Shown: positions 13,871-21,716, numbered from the stretch's first letter. The stretch is DNA of 24,771 nucleotides from UBA5336 sp038526245 (GCA_038526245.1 JBCBGZ010000038.1:1-24771), one strand, 5' to 3'. Translations and numbers: made by a program. Notes: generated by a model not told the origin, from the letters alone.

Positions 13871-14914
13871 ATGGCCGAAGCCGCCATCGAAAACGTCAAT
13901 GACCGTAACTGGAAAGAGCTGATCCGCCCGAACCGCCCGGAAATCATCCCAGGGCTGGATCCAAAGCGGAAAGCAAAACTCGTTGTCGAACCGCTTGAGC
14001 GCGGTTTCGGTACGACGCTGGGCTCAGCCCTGCGCCGCGTTTTGCTATCCTCATTGCAGGGCGCAGCAATTACGGGTGTCCAGATCGACGGCGTGGTGCA
14101 CGAGTTTTCGTCTATCCCTGGCGTGCGCGAGGATGTCACCAACATCGTCCTGAACCTGAAACAAATCGCCATCGACATGGTATCCGATACGCCTAAGCGC
14201 ATGGTGCTGAAGGCAAGCGGTGCTGGTACGGTGACGGCTGGTCAGATTGAAACGCCCGGTGACGTGAAAGTACTGAACCCGGACCACGTGATCTGCACGT
14301 TGGATGATAACGCCTCCGTGCGCATGGAATTCACGGTCAGCACCGGCAAAGGATACGTGCCGGCTGACAAGAACCGTCCTGAAGACGCGCCAATCGGTTT
14401 CATTCCCGTTGATGCCATTTACAGCCCGGTTCGCCGTGTCGGCTACCAGGTGGAAGACACGCGTGAAGGTACCGTGCTGGACTATGACCAGCTGACCCTG
14501 AGCGTTGAGACGGATGGATCGGTGACACCGGAAGACGCCGTGGCCTATGCTGCGCGGATCCTGCAAGATCAGCTTCAGCTCTTCATCACGTTCGATGAGC
14601 CGGTGGTTGATGACCAGTCGACGTCTGAAGAGACAGAGCTGGGCTTCAATCCTGTTCTGCTTAAAAAGGTCGACGAGCTTGAGCTGTCCGTGCGCTCGGC
14701 CAACTGCCTGAAGAACGACAATATCGTCTACATTGGCGACCTCATTCAGAAGTCCGAAGCCGAGATGCTGCGTACGCCGAATTTCGGCCGCAAGTCATTG
14801 AACGAGATCAAGGAAGTTCTCGCCGGAATGGGGCTGCACCTTGGCATGGACGTGCCGGACTGGCCACCAGAAGATATCGAGGGCCTCGCCCGTCGTTACG
14901 ACGATCACATCTAA
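13871..14914 (+). CDS. rpoA: DNA-directed RNA polymerase subunit alpha
   Basis: At 347 aa the N-terminal assembly domain (about 20-245) includes KLVVEPLERGFGTTLGSALRRVLLSSLQGAAITGVQIDGVVHEFS. The C-terminal DNA-contact domain (about 265-330) has LELSVRSANCLKNDNIVYIGDLIQKSEAEMLRTPNFGRKSLNEIKEVL, with the arginine that matches E. coli Arg265 for UP elements and activators. A CAGGAG site (13859-13864) precedes ATG 13871. It is co-transcribed with rpsM-rpsK and rplQ. Confidence 0.98.
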   Translation: MAEAAIENVNDRNWKELIRPNRPEIIPGLDPKRKAKLVVEPLERGFGTTLGSALRRVLLSSLQGAAITGVQIDGVVHEFSSIPGVREDVTNIVLNLKQIAIDMVSDTPKRMVLKASGAGTVTAGQIETPGDVKVLNPDHVICTLDDNASVRMEFTVSTGKGYVPADKNRPEDAPIGFIPVDAIYSPVRRVGYQVEDTREGTVLDYDQLTLSVETDGSVTPEDAVAYAARILQDQLQLFITFDEPVVDDQSTSEETELGFNPVLLKKVDELELSVRSANCLKNDNIVYIGDLIQKSEAEMLRTPNFGRKSLNEIKEVLAGMGLHLGMDVPDWPPEDIEGLARRYDDHI

Positions 14915-14962
14915 GAGCTGGAACCGAAGCGCGGGCGCCGCGCATGAGAAAGGAATAGACCC

Positions 14963-15388
14963 ATGCGCCACAAAATCGCGCATCGTAAGCTGAACCGTAC
15001 CGCCTCGCACCGGAAGGCAATGTTCGCCAATATGGCGGCAAGCCTGATTGAGCACGAGCAAATCGTGACCACGCTGCCCAAGGCCAAGGAAATGAAGCCG
15101 TTCATGGACAAGTTGATTACGCTTGCCAAAAAGGGCGATCTCCACGCGCGCCGTCAGGCGATCGCGAAAGTTCGTGACCGGGACGCCGTGAAGAAGCTGT
15201 TCGAGGTGATGGGCGATCGCTATGCCGAGCGCCAGGGCGGTTACACCCGCGTGCTGAAGGCTGGCTTCCGCCATGGCGATAATGCTCCCATGGCGGTGAT
15301 CGAGCTTGTCGACCGCGATGAGGACGCTCGCGGCGCAGCGGATCGCGCGCGGCACGAAGCAGAGCTTGAAGCAGCGGAAGAGATTTAG
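14963..15388 (+). CDS. rplQ: 50S ribosomal protein L17
   Basis: At 141 aa it starts MRHKIAHRKLNRTASHRKAMFANMAASLIEHEQIVTTLPKAKE, the conserved L17 domain to about residue 120, and ends in an acidic/basic tail (DEDARGAADRARHEAELEAAEEI) of the alphaproteobacterial type. L17 sits near the tunnel exit. AAAGGA lies 7 nt before the ATG. It is the last gene of the ribosomal cluster and is followed 30 nt later by a terminator. Confidence 0.97.
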   Translation: MRHKIAHRKLNRTASHRKAMFANMAASLIEHEQIVTTLPKAKEMKPFMDKLITLAKKGDLHARRQAIAKVRDRDAVKKLFEVMGDRYAERQGGYTRVLKAGFRHGDNAPMAVIELVDRDEDARGAADRARHEAELEAAEEI

Positions 15389-15418
15389 CGCCTAAGTCGC
15401 TCAATCTTCTAGAGTTTT

Positions 15419-15457
15419 CGCCGCAGGTGCTCAAAAGCGCCTGCGGCGTTCTTTTTT
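15419..15457 (+). terminator. Intrinsic terminator ending the alpha operon
   Basis: CGCCGCAGGTGC (15419-15430) pairs with GCGCCTGCGGCG (15437-15448). This is a 12-bp stem with one G-T pair and the 6-nt loop TCAAAA, followed by TTCTTTTTT. It is a strong Rho-independent terminator 30 nt after rplQ. Confidence 0.95.
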
Positions 15458-15545
15458 CGGCTGGGACGGCCCTGCCACACATAGGAATATCGCCGCTGGG
15501 CCTTGCCACGCCGCCTTTAATCGGAAATGACACGTGCGTGACAAC

Positions 15546-15571
15546 CGGGTTTCCGGGGCCCCGGAAACCCG
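15546..15571. promoter_or_regulatory. Perfect 26-bp palindrome, candidate operator of the TetR gene
   Basis: The left arm CGGGTTTCCGGGG (15546-15558) is followed directly by its exact reverse complement CCCCGGAAACCCG (15559-15571), with no spacer. It ends 26 nt before the TetR start codon. TetR-family repressors usually bind palindromes beside their own gene, so autoregulation is likely. A weak promoter candidate (TTGCCA 15503-15508, N17, AATGAC 15526-15531) would put the palindrome just after the start of transcription. It lacks a T-run, so it is not a terminator. Confidence 0.75.
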
Positions 15572-15597
15572 TTCCATACGGTGAAAAGGAGAAGGTG

Positions 15598-16221
15598 ATG
15601 CCAAGGCCGGCGGGAGTCAGAAACCGCGATTTCGCCGACAAGCGCGCCGCGCTGGTTTCAACGCTCACCGATTTCGCTCTGAACTCCGACCTTCGGCGTC
15701 CTTCCTTGCGCCAGTTTGCCATCGCCGCTGAAGCGTCTGAGCCGACGCTTCGCCATTATTTCAGCGATCGACAGGGCTGCGTCATTGCCATCCTCGAATG
15801 CATTGGTCAGCGGGGGCAGGCCCTCTGGAAAACGATCTCGGCTCCGGCGCCGGATGTTGCGACAGCATTTGATCAGTATTTCCGGGTATCAGAAGCCGGA
15901 ATGCGCCATGGCGGATTCATTCGTGCCCATGGCTTCGGGATCATAGAGGGCGTGGCTGATCCGGTCGTGGGCAAGGCTTATCTCCGCTTTGTCCTGGAGC
16001 CGGCATTGACCGCCGTTGAAGAAAAAATCGCCTCTTCGAATTTCGGGATCACAGACCAAAAACGACTAAGGGCCATTGCGCTTGCAACCCTGTCTCCGAT
16101 GCTTGTGATGAGCTTGCATCAGGACTTGCTCGCCGGTGATGTTGAATGGGAAATCGACTCCGCCGTGGCGTTGCAATCGATCCAGAGCATTTTGAGCGTC
16201 GGCGTCGTCGGCCTCAGCTAA
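15598..16221 (+). CDS. TetR/AcrR-family transcriptional regulator
   Basis: At 207 aa the N-terminal helix-turn-helix at about residues 34-55 reads RPSLRQFAIAAEASEPTLRHYFSDRQG, the TetR pattern with H-Y-F closing the recognition helix. The C-terminal ligand-binding and dimer domain (about 80-205) is all helical and not assignable to a known effector class. ATG 15598 follows AAGGAGAAGG (15585-15594) closely; the open frame upstream of it crosses the terminator and palindrome and is not coding. The next gene is on the opposite strand, so its regulon cannot be read from an operon partner. It probably controls itself through the 26-bp palindrome and perhaps a distant target. Confidence 0.88.
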   Translation: MPRPAGVRNRDFADKRAALVSTLTDFALNSDLRRPSLRQFAIAAEASEPTLRHYFSDRQGCVIAILECIGQRGQALWKTISAPAPDVATAFDQYFRVSEAGMRHGGFIRAHGFGIIEGVADPVVGKAYLRFVLEPALTAVEEKIASSNFGITDQKRLRAIALATLSPMLVMSLHQDLLAGDVEWEIDSAVALQSIQSILSVGVVGLS

Positions 16222-16230
16222 GCCTCCGCG

Positions 16231-16434
16231 TCAGCCTGCCTGGGTCGGGTCTGCATCACTCCCGGCAAGTACAAAACGCCGGTCGCAATACTTACAGACC
16301 ACAAAACACTCATCGCCCATTTCGTAGAACACGATTGGATGGCCCAGCGCCCCGCCGCCGCCATCGCAAGAGACGCGCTTATCAGTGACGATGATGGTTT
16401 CGGGCGCGTCTGCGTTTTGAAGTGTCTGGGTCAT
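16231..16434 (-). CDS. Zinc-finger (zf-CHCC) domain protein, NDUFS6-like
   Basis: The protein is 67 aa. The core reads SCDGGGGALGHPIVFYEM, then CFVVCKYCDRRFVL, giving likely zinc ligands Cys23, His32, Cys47 and Cys50. This spacing, with the GHP motif, is that of the zf-CHCC family. That family includes the mitochondrial complex I accessory subunit NDUFS6, and its small alphaproteobacterial relatives are often linked to complex I. The start is taken at the ATG at 16434, since sequence before it (from a GTG at 16494) has no family similarity; the ribosome-binding site is weak. It converges on the TetR gene with a 9-nt gap. Confidence 0.82.
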   Translation of the reverse strand: MTQTLQNADAPETIIVTDKRVSCDGGGGALGHPIVFYEMGDECFVVCKYCDRRFVLAGSDADPTQAG

Positions 16435-16673
16435 GGTTCGGCCGGGTTCGCGTGTTCGGGTCGGCGTAATGACGCTTGGCAAAGTCGTCAACACCGCAGC
16501 AAATACTATGGCATAAATGGCAATGAATGTCGCGCTGGGCGACTGGGTTGTGTCGATTCATCCGAAATCCGTTGCGAGACCAAGAGGGTTCAAAGGGGAG
16601 CACCCGCGACCGCAGACCCTGAGGGGCGCGGCGGTTTCAGCGAATTGTTGGATTAGGCCCGCGGCCCGCGAAT

Positions 16674-17123
16674 TCAGCTCGTATTGAGATGCGCAGGTTC
16701 CGCGAAACAGCCCAACGCCACGTCAAAGCGCTTTGCTTGCCCAAAAGGAGAGGGACGGAGAGCGTGCGGTGTTGAGATCGCGAGCGCTCTCAACAAGGAC
16801 CGGGCATTCGCCTTGTCTCCCGGAAGGGCCACGATAGCGCCGGATGAGAGGTGAGGGTTACCCACATCCAGCGTTGCGAGATGCACACGCCGCGCACATC
16901 CTTCCAAATCCGCATCCCAACTCGGAGCATCGGGATCCACCATCCGCCAGACGCGGATACCGCCCCACCAAGTGATCTCGTAAGAGATAAACCCCTGGCC
17001 GTCATTGACTTCCAGCCGCCGCGTGAGCATCGCCGCAAACCGGCGCAGGTTCCAGAAGAAGACCGGCCAGAAGAACGGGTGCACGATTTCGCGCCAGCGC
17101 AGGATTTGGGAACGGGTGTCCAT
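16674..17123 (-). CDS. Hypothetical protein with hydrophobic N-terminal segment
   Basis: I do not recognise this 149-aa protein. The chosen start, ATG at 17123, gives MDTRSQILRWREIVHPFFW. A Trp/Phe-rich amphipathic or membrane-edge segment follows at about 14-35 (VHPFFWPVFFWNLRRFAAML), then a mixed region with a WWGGIRVWRM motif and a C-terminal stretch including GDKANARSLLRALAIS. The style is that of a small conserved protein, perhaps peripheral to the membrane. A longer start at 17174 (MRFFLSS) is possible; the ribosome-binding site does not decide. The space 16435-16673 upstream of the zinc-finger gene shows no other gene. Confidence 0.55.
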   Translation of the reverse strand: MDTRSQILRWREIVHPFFWPVFFWNLRRFAAMLTRRLEVNDGQGFISYEITWWGGIRVWRMVDPDAPSWDADLEGCARRVHLATLDVGNPHLSSGAIVALPGDKANARSLLRALAISTPHALRPSPFGQAKRFDVALGCFAEPAHLNTS

Positions 17124-17307
17124 GGGGCGCAGTATCGCCCCGGTCTGGGCGGGGGAGGATAAGAAAAACCTCATCGACCGATATCGTACGAAGATGTTTC
17201 CCGCAAACAGGGCTTGGCATAGCGGTTCCCCTGACGTGTTCAACGCCTTATATCCGGAGGAAATGTTCGGCCGCCTTGTCGAATAGTCCCACCGATGGAG
17301 CGTCGAC

Positions 17308-18255
17308 ATGGCCAATCAGGCTTCCCCACCGGAATTTGCCATTGAGACGGTGGGGCTCGAAAAAACCTATGCCGCGTCGGGTAAGATGCCCGAAAAGCGC
17401 GCCCTTAAGGGTATCGATCTAAAAATCAGACGCGGGTCCATTTTTGGCCTGCTCGGGCCCAATGGCGCTGGGAAGTCGACCTTTATCAATATCCTGGCTG
17501 GCCTTGTCACCAAGTCTGCGGGCACCGCCCGGATCTGGGGTCTGGACATAGACGAACATCCGCGCCAGTCGCGCGCGGCCATTGGCGTGGTGAACCAGGA
17601 AATCACCATGGACCCCTTCTTCACGCCGCTGGAGATGTTGGAGCTGATGGCGGGCTTTTATGGCGTTCCGAAAGCGGAGCGACGCAGCGAAGCCATTCTG
17701 GAAGCGGTGGGCCTTGCCGACAAGAAAGATGCCTATGTGCGCCAACTCTCCGGCGGGATGAAACGGCGGCTCATGGTGGCCAAGGCCCTTGTGCATGCGC
17801 CGCCAGTGCTGATCCTGGACGAGCCGACGGCTGGCGTGGACGTGGAACTGCGTCGTTCCCTATGGGTTTATGTGCGTGAGCTTCACAAGGCGGGTACGAC
17901 GATCATCCTGACGACCCACTATCTGGAAGAGGCTGAAGAGCTGTGCGATGAGATTGCCATCATCCACCATGGCGATGTCATTTGCAGCGAGCCGACGCCG
18001 AACTTGTTGGCGCGTCTGGATCAAAAAACGCTGACGATTACACCGCGTGAGCGCCTGGCCAGTGTGCCGCCTGCACTGGAAGCGCTTGATGCGAGGCTTC
18101 GCCCCGATGGCGCATTGGCGATTAATTTCCGTACGGGTGAAACAGGGATCGGGCGCCTGCTGGAACAAGTCCGAGCTGCTGGGGTCGGCATTGAGGATCT
18201 GGCAACGGAAGAGCCAGACCTGGAAGACGTTTTTGTTGCCCTGACGAGCGACTAA
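17308..18255 (+). CDS. ABC-2 type transporter ATP-binding protein, YadG-like
   Basis: At 315 aa it has one ABC nucleotide-binding domain. Walker A is GPNGAGKST (50-58), the Q-loop glutamine is at 97, the signature is LSGGMKRRL (147-155), Walker B is VLILDEP (167-173) and the H-loop histidine is at 204 (LTTHYLEEAEELC). The blocks LSGGMKRRLMVAKAL and DEPTAGVDVELRRSLWVYV match E. coli YadG very closely. Such proteins normally pair with a six-helix ABC-2 permease (YadH). None lies next to this gene: the next gene downstream is dnaJ on the other strand. A C-terminal extension (about 235-315) is typical of the family. The substrate is unknown. ATG 17308 has GGAG (17297-17300) 7 nt upstream. Confidence 0.9.
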   Translation: MANQASPPEFAIETVGLEKTYAASGKMPEKRALKGIDLKIRRGSIFGLLGPNGAGKSTFINILAGLVTKSAGTARIWGLDIDEHPRQSRAAIGVVNQEITMDPFFTPLEMLELMAGFYGVPKAERRSEAILEAVGLADKKDAYVRQLSGGMKRRLMVAKALVHAPPVLILDEPTAGVDVELRRSLWVYVRELHKAGTTIILTTHYLEEAEELCDEIAIIHHGDVICSEPTPNLLARLDQKTLTITPRERLASVPPALEALDARLRPDGALAINFRTGETGIGRLLEQVRAAGVGIEDLATEEPDLEDVFVALTSD

Positions 18256-18351
18256 CCCTCTCTTTCAGGCCTGGGACAGGCGGGCGTTTTCACGGTTTTA
18301 CAGCCTTGAGCGCGATCCATGTGAGGGCGAAGCCCGCAACGGGATCAAATA

Positions 18352-19515
18352 TCAATGCGGGCGGTGTTCGTCGCCGCCTGACAAGTCGTCCCAGAACTTC
18401 TTCACCCGTCCCATCCAGCTTTCGCTGTCGGGATGGCAATCGCCGCCGGATTCTTCACAGAACTCCCGCATCAGCTCCTTCTGCCGAGCGCTCATGTTCC
18501 GTGGGGTCTCGACGACGATCTCGACATACTGATCGCCTTGTCCACCACCCTGGCGCAGGGACGGCATTCCCTTGCCTTTAAGGCGTAGCTTGCGGCCCGT
18601 CTGTGCGCCTTCCGGGATGGTGACTCGCGCGCGCCCGCCATCAATGGTTGGTATCTCGATAGCGCCGCCAAGGGCCGCCGTGGCCATGGGCACGGGGGCC
18701 GGGCAATAGAGATTTGGGCCATCCCGTTCGAAGATATCGTGTTCTTCCACGGTGACGAAGATGTAGAGGTCCCCTTTTGGGCCGCCCATGGCGCCGCTTT
18801 CGCCTTCGCCTGCCAGCCGGATGCGCATGCCGCTTTCGACCCCCGCGGGGATTTTCACGGAGAGTTCCCGATTCTCGCGCACCTGGCCTGTGCCTGTACA
18901 TGTTCGGCAAGGATCTGCGATGACCTTGCCTCGACCAGAGCAGCGCGGACAGGTGCGTTCCATTGTGAAAATGCCCTGTTGGGCGCGCACTCGACCGGCG
19001 CCGCCGCAATCACCGCATGTAGATGGGCTTGAGCCTGGTGCCGCACCTGTGCCGTCACATGTTCCGCACGATTGGCGTGAGGGCACAGAAATTTTCTTGT
19101 CGATGCCGCGAAAGGCGTCTTCCAGGCTGATGTCCAGATCATAGCGCAGGTCTGCGCCACGCTGGGGGCCACCCCTGCGCCGTCCGCCAGCGGCGCCGCC
19201 GCCAAACATCTGGCCAAAAATCGAATCGAAGATATCGCTGGGGTCCATTCCGCCGAACGGATTGCCACCGGGGCCGCCCGGTCCGCCGCCTTCGAAGGCA
19301 GCATGGCCGAACCGGTCATAGGCGGCGCGTTTTTCAGCGTCAGACAGGACGGCGTAGGCTTCGCCGACTTCCTTGAACTTTTCCTCGGCTTCCGCATCCC
19401 CGGCATTCTGGTCAGGGTGATACTTCATCGCGAGTTTGCGATAGGCTGATTTCAGGGACTTTTCGCTGACGCCGCGTTCGACGCCGAGAATATCGTAATA
19501 GTCGCGTTTGCTCAT
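18352..19515 (-). CDS. dnaJ: Chaperone protein DnaJ (Hsp40, type I)
   Basis: At 387 aa all four DnaJ parts are present. The J domain (1-70) has HPD at 33-35, which stimulates DnaK ATPase, and a Gly/Phe-rich region spans about 74-117. Four CxxCxGxG repeats follow, with cysteines at 150/153, 167/170, 189/192 and 203/206 holding two zincs. The C-terminal substrate-binding domains come last. The start at 19515 gives the family opening MSKRDYYDILGV. No Shine-Dalgarno precedes it; the seven bases before the ATG read CACCTCC on the mRNA. dnaK is not directly upstream, unlike the dnaKJ pair seen in many alphaproteobacteria. A sigma-32-like promoter sits in the 98-nt gap upstream. The 96 nt between its stop and the ABC gene hold no clear terminator. 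Confidence 0.96.
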   Translation of the reverse strand: MSKRDYYDILGVERGVSEKSLKSAYRKLAMKYHPDQNAGDAEAEEKFKEVGEAYAVLSDAEKRAAYDRFGHAAFEGGGPGGPGGNPFGGMDPSDIFDSIFGQMFGGGAAGGRRRGGPQRGADLRYDLDISLEDAFRGIDKKISVPSRQSCGTCDGTGAAPGSSPSTCGDCGGAGRVRAQQGIFTMERTCPRCSGRGKVIADPCRTCTGTGQVRENRELSVKIPAGVESGMRIRLAGEGESGAMGGPKGDLYIFVTVEEHDIFERDGPNLYCPAPVPMATAALGGAIEIPTIDGGRARVTIPEGAQTGRKLRLKGKGMPSLRQGGGQGDQYVEIVVETPRNMSARQKELMREFCEESGGDCHPDSESWMGRVKKFWDDLSGGDEHRPH

Positions 19516-19562
19516 GGAGGTGGGACCGCCGGTGTTTTTTTATGTTGCCTTCGCCATCGGTC

Positions 19563-19591
19563 ATGTGGGGCGAAGCGGGGCCGTGTGCAAG
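19563..19591 (-). promoter_or_regulatory. Candidate heat-shock (sigma-32/RpoH) promoter of dnaJ
   Basis: On the minus strand CTTGCA (19591-19586), a 15-nt spacer and CCCCACAT (19570-19563) resemble the RpoH consensus CTTGAA-N13..17-CCCCATnT. It lies in the intergenic gap between the upstream flavoprotein gene and dnaJ. Transcription would start near 19555, 40 nt before the ATG. dnaJ is a classic RpoH target, which supports the call; the match is by eye. Confidence 0.5.
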
Positions 19592-19613
19592 CCGGGGACC
19601 TGTGTTCTTCTCG

Positions 19614-20783
19614 CTACACCATGCCCGCGTCTGTGGGCTGGCCGAGGAGGATCCGGCCCGTGAGTTCCCACGTGGCCGGAGCGGTCACGATATGGGCGGT
19701 CATGGCGTGGGCATCGCGGAACCGGCGCTGGATCTCGCTCTGCTCATAGACATCGACGCCGCCCGCCAGATCGTGCGCCGTGCGGCAGATATCGGCGGCA
19801 GTACGCACCATGTGTGTGCAGGCCATGCGCAGGGCGGCGCGGCGCTCCACAGGGATTTCGCCCTCGAAGCGGGCCACGTCCCAGGTCTGGTCGATCTCAT
19901 CGTAGATATAGGTGCGCGCGGCGCGCCAGCTGGCTTCCAGTTTTGCCGTCTCGGACTGAATGATGGCGCGCTCGGCGAGGGTTTTGCGCGAGCCCTGGTT
20001 TTTCTTGCCCTGGGCCAGTTCCATGAAGGCATCCAGTGCGCCGCGGGCATTGCCCATGGCGGCGGCAGCGACACCGAGTGAGAGCAGGCCAAAAGCGGGG
20101 AAGGTATAAAGCGCGCCATCGGCGACGGGCGTGTCGGCCACAAGTGAGACCGAGCGCGCCTTGGGCACCTTGATGTCGCTTACTGTAATGTCGCCGGAGC
20201 CCGTACCCTTCAGGCCCATCACATGCCAGGTGTCGAGCAGGTCGGCATCGCTGGCCGGGAACACCATCATCCGGTTTTCCGGCGCGCCATTCGCGAGGCG
20301 GCGAACCTCTCCGTCTTCCAGAACGATCGCGCCGCCGCAGAGCCAGGTGCAGTTGGCCGAGCCTGAACCCCACTGCCAGCGGCCGGTGACGCGGTAGTGG
20401 TCACCCGCATCGATGGCCTTGCCCATGGGCGCGAAGACGCCGCCTGTAATGGTCAATGGGTCGCCATAGACCTCTCTGGCCGTCTCCTTGTCCATATAGG
20501 CCGCATTCATGGCGGTTGTGGCGCCGATCATCGTGCACCAGCCCGTGCTGGCATCGGCGGTCGCGACCATTTCGGTCACCTCCACGATTTCGCGCGGGCG
20601 GAGTTCCTCGCCGCCGAGATAGGCGGGCGTCACCATGCGGAATGCACCCGCTTCGGCAAGCTTTCGGGCGAGGTCCGCGGGCAGGTGCCGGGCGGTCTCA
20701 ATATCGGCTGCGCGCGAGGCGATTTCCGGCAAGAGACCGCGAACGGCAGTCTTCACATCATGGTGCGTTTCTGTGTCAGCCAT
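19614..20783 (-). CDS. Acyl-CoA dehydrogenase-like flavoprotein (group D monooxygenase type)
   Basis: The protein is 389 aa with the acyl-CoA dehydrogenase fold. An N-terminal helical domain (about 1-115) is followed by the beta domain with GRWQWGSGSANCTW and DTWHVMGLKGTGSGDITV (184-201), then a C-terminal helical domain (about 230-370). The C-terminal block ERRAALRMACTHMV...GVDVYEQSEIQRRFRDAHAMTAHIVTAPATWELTGRILLG is typical of the acyl-CoA_dh_2 group. That group includes FMN/FAD-dependent hydroxylases such as HsaA and DszC-like enzymes, which need a separate flavin reductase. No reductase is in the window, so dehydrogenase or oxygenase activity cannot be settled. Its start follows the acyltransferase gene by 42 nt, within a minus-strand array. 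Confidence 0.82.
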   Translation of the reverse strand: MADTETHHDVKTAVRGLLPEIASRAADIETARHLPADLARKLAEAGAFRMVTPAYLGGEELRPREIVEVTEMVATADASTGWCTMIGATTAMNAAYMDKETAREVYGDPLTITGGVFAPMGKAIDAGDHYRVTGRWQWGSGSANCTWLCGGAIVLEDGEVRRLANGAPENRMMVFPASDADLLDTWHVMGLKGTGSGDITVSDIKVPKARSVSLVADTPVADGALYTFPAFGLLSLGVAAAAMGNARGALDAFMELAQGKKNQGSRKTLAERAIIQSETAKLEASWRAARTYIYDEIDQTWDVARFEGEIPVERRAALRMACTHMVRTAADICRTAHDLAGGVDVYEQSEIQRRFRDAHAMTAHIVTAPATWELTGRILLGQPTDAGMV

Positions 20784-20825
20784 GGTTTACAATACCCCGA
20801 AATCGGGCCCCCACACAGTAAAATT

Positions 20826-21716
20826 CTACCGAAAAATCTTCGGCGTTTTTTCTTGCCAGCGTTGTTCGGCGCGGGCGATCCGGCCCTGTAGTTTTTCCGG
20901 GGCCATGGAATAGGTCGCCTCGCGCAGGAACTTCATCAGTTCCGCGCGCTTGCCCGCATTGGCGAGGTGCTCTGGCGTGAGGACTTCGCCAATATGGACG
21001 GGCATCCGCTTGCCGCGCCGCCGGTTCACTTCGCGGAACACCAGGGCCAGGCGCAGCTCGATGGACATGTGGCTGGCCAGTTGGAAAAGCCGTGAATTCT
21101 GACCTTCGAAATAGACTGGCACCACATTGGCGCCCGACTGGGTGATCAGCTTCGCCGTAAACGGCTTCCACGTATCATCCACGGCGGCGCGCGAGAGCAG
21201 AGTCGGCGCGGTGGACACCCCGCCGGCCGGAAACACGACGATGCACTCGCCGCGCTTCAGCCGCTCCAGGCTTTCCTTGCGCGTGGCGATGTTGGTGGCC
21301 TGGGCCTCTTTGGTCTGATTGAAATCAATGGGCAGGATCCAGTCATGGGCCTCCGGCGCGCCATCCAGCACGGCATTGGTCAGCACCTTGAAATCGGTTC
21401 GGATCAGGCTGAGCAGGTAGCAGATCACGAGGCCATCGAGCACGCCGAAGGGATGGTTGGCCACGACCACGAGCGGGCCGGTTTTCGGCACGCTTTCCAG
21501 CCGCCCGACATCGATATCCACCCGCAATTCGAGCAGTTTGATCGCCGCCTGGAAGAACGGCATGTGCTGGAGATTGTCGCGATACTCGTAATAGAGCTTC
21601 TGGATCTTCGGCTGCCCGGAAAACTTCTCCACCGCGCGCACCAGCCGCTTCTTCAGCGGATGCTGGAAGTAATCCGCATAGGAGAGGGAGGGGTATTCGG
21701 TGGCGGTATCGGGCAT
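20826..21716 (-). CDS. Lysophospholipid acyltransferase-like protein (PlsC/hemolysin-related family)
   Basis: At 296 aa the acyltransferase block I reads VVVANHPFGVLDGLVICYLL, with His88 and Asp94. A later block is ECIVVFPAGGVSTAPTL (157-173), the counterpart of the FPEG motif, and GANVVPVYFEGQNSRLF (195-211) matches the VPV-F-G motif. The H-x5-D spacing and the NHPxGxLDG form are those of the 'putative hemolysin'/OlsA-like branch (COG3176-like), whereas classic PlsC has HX4D. Expected role: transfer of an acyl chain to a lysolipid or ornithine-type lipid at the inner membrane. It lies 38 nt after the GNAT gene and 42 nt before the flavoprotein gene. Confidence 0.82.
   Translation of the reverse strand: MPDTATEYPSLSYADYFQHPLKKRLVRAVEKFSGQPKIQKLYYEYRDNLQHMPFFQAAIKLLELRVDIDVGRLESVPKTGPLVVVANHPFGVLDGLVICYLLSLIRTDFKVLTNAVLDGAPEAHDWILPIDFNQTKEAQATNIATRKESLERLKRGECIVVFPAGGVSTAPTLLSRAAVDDTWKPFTAKLITQSGANVVPVYFEGQNSRLFQLASHMSIELRLALVFREVNRRRGKRMPVHIGEVLTPEHLANAGKRAELMKFLREATYSMAPEKLQGRIARAEQRWQEKTPKIFR

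Noticed and set aside
16339..16656. Plus-strand 105-codon frame across the zinc-finger gene and upstream space
   Set aside because: Its first part is antisense to the zf-CHCC gene and the rest has no family pattern. The zinc-ligand motif on the minus strand is much stronger evidence.
18265..18292. Possible terminator between the ABC gene and dnaJ (GCCTG-GGA-CAGGC then GGGCGTTTT)
   Set aside because: The stem is only 5 bp and the T-run is short and offset, which is too weak to call.
19542..20081. Plus-strand 179-codon frame starting after a GGAGGTG
   Set aside because: The Shine-Dalgarno-like bases are 19 nt or more from the ATG, and almost all of the frame is antisense to the flavoprotein gene. 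The composition is unlike a real protein.
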